Positions 8,225 to 16,471 of a stretch of DNA of 64,000 nucleotides are shown piece by piece (within the stretch, counting starts at the first letter, position 1; every line of letters starts with the position of its first letter). The position numbers and the translations under genes were made by a program. Origin of the DNA: Paraburkholderia largidicola (lineage in GTDB: Bacteria; Pseudomonadota; Gammaproteobacteria; Burkholderiales; Burkholderiaceae); NCBI RefSeq assembly GCF_013426895.1, contig NZ_AP023174.1, positions 1,550,001-1,614,000 on the forward strand. Direction: 5' to 3'. Below the pieces are notes generated by a model. The model was not told where the DNA came from, searched no databases, and was given only the letters and a program-made list of their open reading frames with translations.

Positions 8225-9955
8225 CTAGCGAGGGTTCATCCGGAAATACGCATCGAGCAGCGAGGTCTTGTAGACCACGCCCGCGAGCGTCGGCCGCGCT
8301 GCGCTTTCGACGACGGGCAACCGCTCACCCTGGAACGCCATGAAGTGCTGGAGCGCGACGCCAATCGGCATGTCGGGCGTGAGCACGTCGAAATGCGGCT
8401 GCAGATAATCGGCCGCCGTTTTCCCCGACGTGTCGCGGTTGTCGAGCAGATCGGAGGTGATGTCCTTCAGCGCGACCACGCCGAGAAAGCAGCCGCTGTC
8501 GTCCGTCACATAGAGATACTTGACGGGGTATTCGAGGAACACGCGCGTCATGTCCTGCACGGTCGCGTCCGGTTGCACGACGGTTTGCGGCGGGCGGATC
8601 AGCTCGCGCATCTGCGTCGCGCGCAGCCGCATGCGCTCCTGTTCCTCGCGATTGCGGTGCAGCGTGACCTCGTACATCGACGTCTTGCCGATCGCGCGCG
8701 CCGCGAAGTACGCGACCACGCACGACACCATCAGCGGCAGCACGACCTGATAGCTCAAGGTCATTTCGAAGATCATCAGGATCGCCATCAGCGGCGCCTG
8801 GGTCGCACCTGCGAGAAACGCGCCCATGCCAACCATCGCGTAGGCGAACGGCGCGGACGTCCCGTGCGGCCACAGCGCGTTCATACCGAGCCCGAACAGC
8901 GAGCCGAGCACTGCACCAAAGAAGAGCGTCGGCGTGAAAATGCCGCCGACCGCGCCCGAGCCGACCGTTGCCGCCGTCGCAATCAGCTTGAACACGAGCA
9001 CGACGACGAGCGCCGACCATGTCCACGGCGAATGCAGGATCGAGTTGACGACGCTATAGCCGTTGCCCCACACCTCGGGCGTCCACACGGACAGAATGCC
9101 GACGATCAGCCCACCGAGCGCGAGCCGCACGGGGAGGGGAAGAGGCAGGCGCCGGAAGCCGGCCTTGGTGGTGTCCATCAGGCGCAGGAACTGCGGCGCG
9201 GCCGCGCCGCACAGCAGGCCGAGCGCGACGAACAGCAGCACTTCGAGTCCCGCGACAGGCGGGAACACGGGCATCTCGTAAGGCGGCTTGTATCCGGCGA
9301 ACTCGCGCATCAGGATGTTCGAGACCACCGACGCCACCACGACGGGCCCGAAACTTTCCATCGCGATCGAGCCGAGCACGAGTTCGGTGACGAAGAACGC
9401 GCCCGCGATGGGCGCGCTGTACGCGGACGTGATGCCCGCCGCCGCCCCGCATGCGACCAGCAGCTTCAGGCGCGGCGGATCGAAATGCACGACGCGTCCG
9501 ATCAGTGACGCACACAGCGCGGCCAGCTGCACCATCGGGCCTTCGCGGCCGATCGAGCCGCCGCTCGAAATCGTGAACAGCGACGACGCGCTGCGCCACA
9601 AGCTCAGGCGCACGGGCACGACGCCATCGCCGATCACGACGGCTTCCATGTAATCCGTATGCTGTTTCTTGTCGGCGCCGCGCTGCGCGATGACCAGCAG
9701 CACGCCGGCAGCCAGCCCGCCCAGCGCGGGCAACGCAATGCGCATCCCAATGGGCAGACGCCGCGCCATTTCGACGAGACTGCCGTCCTGTCCGGTGAAA
9801 GCGCGCTGCATCAGCGAGATGCCTTCGCGAAAGGCGATTGTCGCGAAGGCGCCCACGATGCCGACGATCACCGACCACACCAGCATCGTGTGCGCATCGG
9901 ACAGGCGGAAAAGATGGGCGGCGCGGGTGCGCAGTCTCAGCAGGAATGAAAGCAC
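8225..9955 (-). CDS. ClC-family chloride channel/antiporter with CBS domains
   Basis: 576 residues. ClC core with about ten hydrophobic segments over residues 25-435, then two CBS domains (about 450-570). Signature elements are present: GSIGREGPMVQ with the gating glutamate E138, an internal-glutamate candidate E191 in FFVTELVLG, and the GGIFTPTLFFGAV anion-pathway loop. Retention of both glutamates favours Cl-/H+ exchange over a passive channel (family knowledge). The CBS pair may sense adenine nucleotides. The start is a GTG at 9955 without an obvious ribosome site; an internal ATG 23 codons on is an alternative. Confidence 0.93.
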   Translation of the reverse strand: MLSFLLRLRTRAAHLFRLSDAHTMLVWSVIVGIVGAFATIAFREGISLMQRAFTGQDGSLVEMARRLPIGMRIALPALGGLAAGVLLVIAQRGADKKQHTDYMEAVVIGDGVVPVRLSLWRSASSLFTISSGGSIGREGPMVQLAALCASLIGRVVHFDPPRLKLLVACGAAAGITSAYSAPIAGAFFVTELVLGSIAMESFGPVVVASVVSNILMREFAGYKPPYEMPVFPPVAGLEVLLFVALGLLCGAAAPQFLRLMDTTKAGFRRLPLPLPVRLALGGLIVGILSVWTPEVWGNGYSVVNSILHSPWTWSALVVVLVFKLIATAATVGSGAVGGIFTPTLFFGAVLGSLFGLGMNALWPHGTSAPFAYAMVGMGAFLAGATQAPLMAILMIFEMTLSYQVVLPLMVSCVVAYFAARAIGKTSMYEVTLHRNREEQERMRLRATQMRELIRPPQTVVQPDATVQDMTRVFLEYPVKYLYVTDDSGCFLGVVALKDITSDLLDNRDTSGKTAADYLQPHFDVLTPDMPIGVALQHFMAFQGERLPVVESAARPTLAGVVYKTSLLDAYFRMNPR

Positions 9956-10113
9956 GGAAGGAGCGGGCGTTTAGGGTTGGTATGGGTGCGCAAGCCTTTG
10001 CATGGTATCGGCATTGCGCGACGACAGGTTGAAGAGGGGCGCGCTACCAGGCGTTCTCTGGCGTTAACCGGCATGCGCGCCGCAATGTGGGCGAAGGACG
10101 ATGTCAGTTCATC

Positions 10114-10851
10114 TCAGCGCACGTCCTTGTCGAGTTCGGGGTAATGCCGGAACACGCAGGTTTCGTTGTACGGCAGACGCCGTTCCGAATCGAGATAGGC
10201 GGCGATGTTCGGCCGCTTGAGCACCGCGTCGTGCAGTCTGGCAAGGCGCGGATGTCGCTCGCCGAAATGCTTCATCGCGCGTGGAAAGGCGTAATGCAGG
10301 CCGTCGATCAGCTGGAACATCGACAGATCGACATACGTCAGCGTGTCGCCGACCATGTGTTTGTCGCCAGCTGGGTTCTGCTTCAGCACGCGCTCGAAGT
10401 AGCCCATGAACTTCGGAATCCGGTTGTCGATGAAATCCGTCGAGCGGATTTTCGCGGCCTCTTTCTGTTCCTCGTAGTACATGCCCGACGCGAGCGGGTG
10501 ATGCGTATCGTGCGCTTCCGTGACCATGTCGGCGATGGTCAGTTGCAGGCCGTTCGCGACGTAGCGCAGGCTCTCGACCTTGGGCGCGAGATTGAGCTTC
10601 GGCCCGAGGTAGAACAGGATGTTCGCCGTCTGCGAAATGATCAGGTCGCCGTCCTGCAAAAAGGGCGGCGCGTACGGCAGGTACGCTTCCGACCGGCTGT
10701 CCATCACGTCGATCATCGCGCCCGTGCCGAGCCCGTCCTGTTCGTCGCCGCGCGCCACTTCCACGTAGTCCGCGCGGGCTTCCTCCAGCGCCAGCCGCAC
10801 GAATTCGCCACGGCCCTGCAAGCCATCCCAGTAATAGAGCTGATAAGTCAT
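10114..10851 (-). CDS. Glutathione S-transferase family protein
   Basis: 245 residues. An N-terminal thioredoxin-like domain begins TYQLYYWDGLQGRGEFVRLAL, as in sigma/alpha-like GSTs with Tyr near the start as candidate catalytic residue. The PP turn and SQTANILFYLG contact the glutathione gamma-glutamyl group. The helical C-terminal domain follows (about 95-230). The ATG at 10851 has GAGG eight bases upstream; the longer frame to 10905 is unsupported. Probable cytosolic detoxification enzyme. It stands alone between the ClC gene and the YeiH gene on the same strand. Confidence 0.92.
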   Translation of the reverse strand: MTYQLYYWDGLQGRGEFVRLALEEARADYVEVARGDEQDGLGTGAMIDVMDSRSEAYLPYAPPFLQDGDLIISQTANILFYLGPKLNLAPKVESLRYVANGLQLTIADMVTEAHDTHHPLASGMYYEEQKEAAKIRSTDFIDNRIPKFMGYFERVLKQNPAGDKHMVGDTLTYVDLSMFQLIDGLHYAFPRAMKHFGERHPRLARLHDAVLKRPNIAAYLDSERRLPYNETCVFRHYPELDKDVR

Positions 10852-11011
10852 CGGTCGGTCCTCATTCGGTTGTCGGCGGCGCGGGAGCGCGCCACGTTTG
10901 CACACGGAAGGGAGCTAGAAGTATGCCGCGCGACGCTTGCAGTTGGCGTGCCTGTCATAGTGCAAAAGAGCGCGCCGGCGCAATCTCGCCGGGACAGCCC
11001 GGAAAGCACAA

Positions 11012-11034
11012 AAGCCCCGCACGAGGCGGGGCTT
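11012..11034 (-). terminator. Rho-independent terminator of the yeiH-like gene
   Basis: Perfect 9-bp stem AAGCCCCGC / GCGGGGCTT with a 5-base loop, followed on the minus strand by TTTTG. It begins 20 bases after the stop codon of the exporter gene. Confidence 0.85.
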
Positions 11035-11053
11035 GTTCGGGAGAGGTGCCGGC

Positions 11054-12133
11054 TTAACCGAGCAGATGCTGGACGAGCCACGTGATGCCGAGACCACCTG
11101 CGAAGAGCCACACGTACAGGATCAGGCCCGTGGTCAGCGCGCGGGGACCGGCGTCGCGGATCTGCGAGAGGCGCGTTTCGATGCCGAGCGCCGTCATGGC
11201 CATGGTCAGCGCGAAGGTGTCGAGCATGTTGACCGTGCTGGTCGCGGCTTCGGGCAGGATATGCAGCGAGTTCACGGCGACACAGGCGAGGAAGCCGAGT
11301 GCGAACCAGGGCACGGCGAGCTTGCGCGGCGCTTGGGTGCCATCTTTCGAAGCGGCGCCACGCGCCGAGCGGTTCACCCACATGCCGACGATCAGCAGCA
11401 CGGGCACCAGCAGCATCACGCGCGTCATCTTGACGATGGTGGCGATATGCGTCGCTTCCGGGCTCACGTTGCTGGCTGCGCCGACCACCTGCGCAACTTC
11501 GTGAATCGTGCCGCCGAAGAACAGGCCCACGCCCGTCGTGTCCAGATGGAGGATGCCGGCGCGCAGCAGCGCGGGGTAGAGGAACATCGACAGCGTGCCG
11601 AACAGCACCACGCTGCCGACGGCCATCGCGCTCTTGTGCGGCTTCGATTGCAAGGTGGATTCGAACGCGAGCACGGCGGCGGCACCACAGATTGCGCTGC
11701 CTGCTGCCGTGAGCAACGCGCTGTCGCGGTCGAGCTTCATCAGCTTCATGCCAGCCCAGGTGCCGATCACGAGCGTGCTGACCACGATCAGCAGCGATTC
11801 GGCGAGACCCGGCAGGCCGACCTGCGCGATTTCCTGAATGCTCACGCGCAGCCCGAAGAATGCGACGGCGATGCGCAGCAGCTTACGGGCCGAGAAATTG
11901 ACGCCGGCGGCCCAGCTTTCGGGCATGCCGTCCTTGAGCGCGTTGCCGTAGATCATCCCGCCGACGATGCCGACGATCAGCGGGCTGATGCCCAGATTGG
12001 CAATCGACGGAATCGCGGCGATGCGGGTCACGGCGGCGGCGAACAGGGCGACGAACAGAATGCCGTTGATCTGACCGCGCGTCGATGACGCGGTCGAAAC
12101 GGCATGGGTGTGAGCGGTGTTAGCGGTGGACAT
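11054..12133 (-). CDS. YeiH/UPF0324 family putative sulfate exporter
   Basis: 359-residue integral membrane protein with about ten hydrophobic segments. Family-typical stretches include PLIVGIVGGMIYGNAL near residue 50, AVAFFGLRVSIQEIAQVG, the glycine-rich TAAGSAICGAAAVLAFE, and GLFFGGTIHEVAQVVGAA. The ATG at 12133 has GAGG upstream. It diverges from a LysR regulator, as yeiH and yeiE do in enterobacteria, so regulation by that protein is likely. The sulfate-export function is a family annotation, not proven by this sequence. Confidence 0.9.
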   Translation of the reverse strand: MSTANTAHTHAVSTASSTRGQINGILFVALFAAAVTRIAAIPSIANLGISPLIVGIVGGMIYGNALKDGMPESWAAGVNFSARKLLRIAVAFFGLRVSIQEIAQVGLPGLAESLLIVVSTLVIGTWAGMKLMKLDRDSALLTAAGSAICGAAAVLAFESTLQSKPHKSAMAVGSVVLFGTLSMFLYPALLRAGILHLDTTGVGLFFGGTIHEVAQVVGAASNVSPEATHIATIVKMTRVMLLVPVLLIVGMWVNRSARGAASKDGTQAPRKLAVPWFALGFLACVAVNSLHILPEAATSTVNMLDTFALTMAMTALGIETRLSQIRDAGPRALTTGLILYVWLFAGGLGITWLVQHLLG

Positions 12134-12190
12134 GGCTTCAACCTCTTCGGTAAAGGTTGGTTGACTCGATGGCCTTATCCTAATTTAGAT

Positions 12191-12200
12191 ATATCGATAT
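12191..12200. promoter_or_regulatory. Palindrome in yeiH-lysR divergent region
   Basis: Perfect 10-bp palindrome ATATCGATAT in an AT-rich stretch (about 12178-12250) between the two divergent starts. LysR regulators bind T-N11-A sites within such interrupted palindromes, so it is a reasonable operator candidate. The short length keeps confidence low. Confidence 0.45.
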
Positions 12201-12253
12201 GAGAAATCGTGATTTGGGATGAAACATATCGGCTAATCTGATACTTTACGGCC

Positions 12254-13168
12254 ATGACACCGGATCAGCTTATAACGTTCGCCGCCGTCGCCGAGCATCG
12301 CAATATCAGCCGTGCGGCGCTCGCATTGCATCTGTCGCAGCCCGCGGTCTCCGGCCAGTTGCGGCAATTGCAGGATGAGTTCGGCGAGCCGCTCTACTTG
12401 CGCGAAGGCCGCGGCGTGCGGCTCACGCCCGCAGGCGAGCAACTGGCCAGCTACGCCACGCGGTTGCGCGACACGTTCCGCCAGGCGTACGCGTATCGCG
12501 ACGCGCTGCGCGGCATGGAGCAGGGCACGCTGCGCATCGGCGCCAGCACGACGCCCGCCAGCTACCTGCTGCCGTATCTGATCGCCGCGTTCCAGCGCCG
12601 CCATCCCGACGTCACCGTGCATACGGACGACGGCAACACGGCGGATATCGTCGGCGCTTTGGCGTCGTTCGATATCGCGCTGGTCGAAGGGCAGGTCGGC
12701 GGCGATTTGCCGCCCGATACCGCCGTGCATCCCTGGCACGAGGACGAGATCGTCGCGATCATGCCGCGTTCGCATCCGCTTGCCGCCGCCGGGCTGCAGG
12801 CCGTCACGCTCGCCGGTCTGAGCGAACACGCGCTCGTACTGCGGGAGGAAGGCTCCGGGGTGCGGCAACTGATCGAGCGCGCGTTCGCGCGGGCGGGCGT
12901 GCCGATGCGCGTCGCGCTGGCGATCGCAGGCGTCGAGGGCGTCAAGGAGGCCGTGCGCGCGGGGATGGGCGTCGGTTTCGTGTCGGCCATGTCGATGCGC
13001 CACGAGAACGAGGCGCTGTGCCGTCTGCCGCTCGGCCCGGAGCCGCTCACACGGCGCTTTTCGGTCCTCGTGCCGCATGCAAGCGCGCCGTCGCGCCTCG
13101 TCGGACGCTTCCTCGAACTGTGCCTGACCGGCGATGCGCGGCCTGCGACGGGCGCGTCCGGCCGTTAG
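12254..13168 (+). CDS. LysR-family regulator, divergent from yeiH
   Basis: 304 residues. N-terminal winged HTH (residues 4-62: LITFAAVAEHRNISRAALAL then LSQPAVSGQLRQLQDEFGEP), followed by a periplasmic-binding-like effector domain (about 90-295). The ATG at 12254 gives the usual family length. It sits head-to-head with the YeiH exporter with 120 bases between starts, like yeiE/yeiH, and probably activates that gene. A terminator hairpin follows at 13218-13237. The effector is unknown. Confidence 0.93.
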   Translation: MTPDQLITFAAVAEHRNISRAALALHLSQPAVSGQLRQLQDEFGEPLYLREGRGVRLTPAGEQLASYATRLRDTFRQAYAYRDALRGMEQGTLRIGASTTPASYLLPYLIAAFQRRHPDVTVHTDDGNTADIVGALASFDIALVEGQVGGDLPPDTAVHPWHEDEIVAIMPRSHPLAAAGLQAVTLAGLSEHALVLREEGSGVRQLIERAFARAGVPMRVALAIAGVEGVKEAVRAGMGVGFVSAMSMRHENEALCRLPLGPEPLTRRFSVLVPHASAPSRLVGRFLELCLTGDARPATGASGR

Positions 13169-13217
13169 GGGATAACCACTATGGCGTGAGGCGCCGTGGC
13201 GCGGCAGTATTCGCAGC

Positions 13218-13237
13218 AAGCGCCAAGGCGCTTTTTT
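13218..13237 (+). terminator. Terminator after the LysR gene
   Basis: Stem AAGCG / CGCTT with a 6-base loop (formally AAGCGCC-AA-GGCGCTT), followed by TTTT. It lies 50 bases after the LysR stop and just before the kgu operator, so it separates the two transcription units. Confidence 0.75.
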
Positions 13238-13245
13238 GATACTCT

Positions 13246-13267
13246 TCTTTGGAACCGATTCCAAAGA
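13246..13267. promoter_or_regulatory. LacI/PtxS-type operator upstream of kguE
   Basis: 22-bp palindrome with 20 of 22 positions symmetric; its core is CTTTGGAACCGATTCCAAAG with the central CG usual for LacI-family sites. It ends 32 bases before the kguE ATG and just downstream of the terminator. The operon encodes a PtxS-like LacI repressor as its last gene, so this is the likely autoregulatory site relieved by 2-ketogluconate. Binding is inferred, not shown. Confidence 0.82.
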
Positions 13268-13299
13268 TCGTTTTCGAGCAATACAGCAAGGTGGACGGC

Positions 13300-14064
13300 A
13301 TGCCGGAAGTAGTTATCGTCGCGAGTGCGTTTGGGGCCGATGCGATCCGCAAGGACGGTCATCACGCGTGGCTGAAAACGGCGGCGCAAGCCGGCGCGGC
13401 CGGATTCGAAGTGCGCCGCGAGCTGTTCGCACTGGAAGCGGAGGCGTCGGCGGAAGCGCTGTCGGCGCTCGGCAAGTCGATCGCGGCGAAAGGCCTGTGG
13501 TCGGTCTACTCGACCCCCGCCGAGCTTTACACGCACGATGGCGCGCTCGACGAAGCCGCGCTGCGCGAAGCGCTGATCGAAGCGACGGCGCTCGGCGCAC
13601 GCTTCGTCAAGCTGCAACTGGGCGGTTTCGCGGGACGCGCGCACGGCGACGCAATCGCCACGTGCACGAAGGGCGTCGCGGCGCGGCTCGTGGTCGAGAA
13701 CGGGCAACTGGAGCGCGGCGGCTCGCTCGCGCAGTTCGACGGGCTGTTCAATGCGCTCGCGAAAGAAGGCCACCACAAGCGCATCGGCATGACCTTCGAT
13801 ATCGGCAACTGGCAATGGCCGGGCGTCGATCCCGTCGAGGCCGCGCACAAGCTCGCGGACCACGTCGAGTACATCCACTGCAAGGCGGTCGCGGGCGCCG
13901 GCGCGCGTCGTTTCGCCGTCGCGCCCGCCGCCGGCGATCCCGTTTTCGCGGCCGTGCTGGCGCTCCTGCCGCGCAACGTGCCGCGCGGCATCGAATTTCC
14001 GTTCGACGCGGCGCGCATCGCCGAGGACGCGTCGCATCACGTCGCACAGCTCGCGTCCATGTAA
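13300..14064 (+). CDS. kguE: KguE-like sugar phosphate isomerase/epimerase (TIM barrel)
   Basis: 254 residues of the xylose-isomerase-like TIM-barrel superfamily. Metal-binding type acidic positions are visible, such as E in LVVENGQ, D in MTFDIGNWQW, H in YIHCKAV and E in RGIEFPF. The ATG at 13300 is preceded by AAGGTGG at good spacing. A TTG at 13249 is open in frame but lies inside the operator palindrome, so it is rejected. First gene of a kguE-kguK-kguT-kguD-ptxS operon. The exact reaction of KguE is not settled; the family name rests on operon order. Confidence 0.88.
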   Translation: MPEVVIVASAFGADAIRKDGHHAWLKTAAQAGAAGFEVRRELFALEAEASAEALSALGKSIAAKGLWSVYSTPAELYTHDGALDEAALREALIEATALGARFVKLQLGGFAGRAHGDAIATCTKGVAARLVVENGQLERGGSLAQFDGLFNALAKEGHHKRIGMTFDIGNWQWPGVDPVEAAHKLADHVEYIHCKAVAGAGARRFAVAPAAGDPVFAAVLALLPRNVPRGIEFPFDAARIAEDASHHVAQLASM

Positions 14065-14101
14065 GACGGCGCAAACGCGCAGCGAATCATCAGGAGAAGT
14101 C

Positions 14102-15064
14102 ATGCATCCGACACTCGATGTCATTACCTACGGCGAAGCGATGGCAATGTTCGTCGCCGCCGAAACGGGCGCGCTCGCAGGCGTCGGCCAGTTCACGAAG
14201 CGCATCGCGGGCGCCGATCTCAATGTGGCGATCGGCCTGTCGCGCCTCGGTTTCAAGGTGGGCTACATGAGCCGCGTCGGCGACGATTCGTTCGGCCAGT
14301 ACGTGCGCGACACGCTGACCAGGGAAGGCATCGACGGGAGTTGCGTGACGACCGACGCGCGCTATCCGACCGGCTTCCAGCTGAAGTCGAAGAACGACGA
14401 CGGCAGCGATCCCGCCGTCGAATATTTCCGCAAGGGTTCGGCAGCGAGCCATCTGTCGCTCGAAGACTACGTGCCTGGCTATGTGCTGCCCGCGCGTCAC
14501 CTTCATCTGACGGGCGTGGCGCCTGCCATCTCCGCGACGTCGCGCGAGCTGGCGTTCCATCTGGCGCGCGAAATGCGGCAGGCAGGCAAGACGATTTCGT
14601 TCGACCCGAATCTGCGCCCGACGCTGTGGCCGTCGCGTGAAGCGATGGCGGCTGCATTGAACGAACTCGCGACGTTCGCCGACTGGGTGCTGCCCGGCAT
14701 CGGCGAAGGCGAGATTCTGACGGGCTACACGAAAGCAGAAGACATTGCGCAGTTTTACCTGGACCGCGGCGCGAAGGGCGTCGTCGTCAAGCTCGGCGCG
14801 CAAGGCGCGTATTACCGCACGGCGACCGATTCGGGCGTCGTCGCGGCGCAGCGCGTCGAGAAAGTCGTCGATACCGTCGGCGCGGGCGATGGCTTCGCCG
14901 TCGGCGTAGTGAGCGCATTGCTCGAAGGCCGCACGCTGCCGCAGGCGGTGGCGCGCGGCAATCGCATCGGCGCGCTCGCGATCCAGGTGATCGGCGATTC
15001 GGAAGGCCTGCCGACGCGCACCGAACTCGACGCGCTCGAACACGCCGACCCGCTTGCCGCATAA
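14102..15064 (+). CDS. kguK: 2-ketogluconate kinase (PfkB family)
   Basis: 320 residues. Ribokinase/PfkB fold with N-terminal GGADLNVAIGL-like substrate motif (AGADLNVAIGLSRLG, residues 37-50) and the C-terminal signature DTVGAGDGF (257-265), whose D263 is the catalytic base. It closely resembles 2-keto-3-deoxygluconate kinases, but the operon (KguE, KguT, KguD, PtxS) favours phosphorylation of 2-ketogluconate to 2-keto-6-phosphogluconate. ATG at 14102 has AGGAG upstream. It lies 37 bases after kguE. KDG kinase activity remains the main alternative. Confidence 0.9.
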   Translation: MHPTLDVITYGEAMAMFVAAETGALAGVGQFTKRIAGADLNVAIGLSRLGFKVGYMSRVGDDSFGQYVRDTLTREGIDGSCVTTDARYPTGFQLKSKNDDGSDPAVEYFRKGSAASHLSLEDYVPGYVLPARHLHLTGVAPAISATSRELAFHLAREMRQAGKTISFDPNLRPTLWPSREAMAAALNELATFADWVLPGIGEGEILTGYTKAEDIAQFYLDRGAKGVVVKLGAQGAYYRTATDSGVVAAQRVEKVVDTVGAGDGFAVGVVSALLEGRTLPQAVARGNRIGALAIQVIGDSEGLPTRTELDALEHADPLAA

Positions 15065-15186
15065 CGCTTCACGATTCAGCAGCACGACACGACAACAAGA
15101 TGCCCGGCCGCGTGAACGCTCTGACGAGCAAAGCGCGGCTCAACAGCACGCCACCCGACCGCCTCAGCCAGTCACAGGAGACATTC

Positions 15187-16467
15187 ATGTCCTCATCACT
15201 TGCGATTCGACGTTGGTGGACGATCATGCCGATCGTTTTCATCACCTACAGCCTCGCTTATCTCGACCGCGCGAACTACGGCTTTGCCGCTGCCGCGGGC
15301 ATCAATCAGGATCTGGGGATCAGCAAGGGGCTGTCGTCGCTGATCGGGGCGCTGTTCTTTCTCGGTTACTTCTTCTTCCAGATTCCCGGCGCGATCTACG
15401 CGGAACGCAAGAGCGTCAAGAAGCTCGTGTTCTGGAGCCTGGTGTTGTGGGGCGGCTGCGCGGCGCTGACGGGCGTGGTCAGCAACATTCCGTCGCTGAT
15501 GGTGATCCGCTTCGTGCTCGGCGTCGTCGAGGCGGCCGTGATGCCCGCGATGCTGATCTTCATCAGCAACTGGTTCACCAGGCGCGAACGCTCGCGCGCC
15601 AACACGTTCCTGATTCTCGGCAACCCGGTGACGGTGCTGTGGATGTCGGTCGTGTCGGGCTACCTGGTGCATTCGTTCGGCTGGCGCCATATGTTCATCG
15701 CGGAAGGCGTTCCGGCGATCGTCTGGGCCGTCTGCTGGTGGTTTATCGTGAAGGACAAGCCCGAGCAGGTGACATGGCTGTCGGACGCGGACAAGAAGCA
15801 ACTCGCCGACACGCTGCGCGCCGAGCAGGCCGCGATCAAGCCGATGCGCAACTACGGCGAAGCGTTCCGCTCGCCCGCCGTCATCAAGCTGTGCGCGCAG
15901 TACTTCTGCTGGAGCATCGGCGTGTACGGCTTCGTGCTGTGGCTGCCGTCCATTCTGAAGAACAGTTCGTCGCTCGGCATGGTCGAAACGGGCTGGCTGT
16001 CGGCGCTGCCGTATCTGGCTGCGACGATCGCGATGCTCGCGGCGTCGTGGGCGTCGGATAAACTGAATAACCGGCGGGCATTCGTGTGGCCGTTTTTGCT
16101 GATCGGCGCGGCGGCCTTCGCGGGTTCCTATGCGCTCGGCTCGACGCACTTCTGGATGTCGTATGCGCTGCTGGTGATTGCGGGCGCCGCGATGTACGCG
16201 CCGTACGGCCCGTTCTTCGCGATCGTGCCGGAGCTGCTGCCGAAGAACGTCGCGGGCGGCGCGATGGCGCTGATCAACAGCATGGGCGCGCTCGGCTCGT
16301 TCGTCGGTTCGTATGTGGTCGGTTATCTGAACGGCGCGACGGGCTCGCCCTCGGCGTCGTATGTGTTCATGAGCGTCGCGCTGATCGCCGCCGTGGTGTT
16401 GACGCTTGCCGTCAAGCCGCAGCCGATGCAGACTCCGGCTCTCGCCACCCCGTTGCAAGGAAAATGA
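15187..16467 (+). CDS. kguT: MFS transporter, probable 2-ketogluconate permease
   Basis: 426 residues with about twelve transmembrane segments, of the anion:cation symporter (ACS) family of sugar-acid transporters. N-terminal RWWTIMPIVFITYSLAYLDR and the loop-2/3 motif GAIYAERKSVKK fit the family. GGAG lies six bases before the ATG at 15187. The upstream in-frame GTG at 15100 is less plausible. Operon position between the kinase and the reductase identifies the cargo as 2-ketogluconate by comparison with Pseudomonas kguT; other hexonates cannot be excluded. Confidence 0.9.
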   Translation: MSSSLAIRRWWTIMPIVFITYSLAYLDRANYGFAAAAGINQDLGISKGLSSLIGALFFLGYFFFQIPGAIYAERKSVKKLVFWSLVLWGGCAALTGVVSNIPSLMVIRFVLGVVEAAVMPAMLIFISNWFTRRERSRANTFLILGNPVTVLWMSVVSGYLVHSFGWRHMFIAEGVPAIVWAVCWWFIVKDKPEQVTWLSDADKKQLADTLRAEQAAIKPMRNYGEAFRSPAVIKLCAQYFCWSIGVYGFVLWLPSILKNSSSLGMVETGWLSALPYLAATIAMLAASWASDKLNNRRAFVWPFLLIGAAAFAGSYALGSTHFWMSYALLVIAGAAMYAPYGPFFAIVPELLPKNVAGGAMALINSMGALGSFVGSYVVGYLNGATGSPSASYVFMSVALIAAVVLTLAVKPQPMQTPALATPLQGK

Positions 16468-16471
16468 TTCG

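Noticed and set aside
13249..13299. Upstream TTG start for kguE
   Set aside because: It falls inside the operator palindrome and lacks a ribosome site, whereas the ATG at 13300 has AAGGTGG.
14090..15085. Antisense ORF opposite kguK
   Set aside because: It mirrors a well-supported gene; Arg/His-rich translation has no family resemblance.
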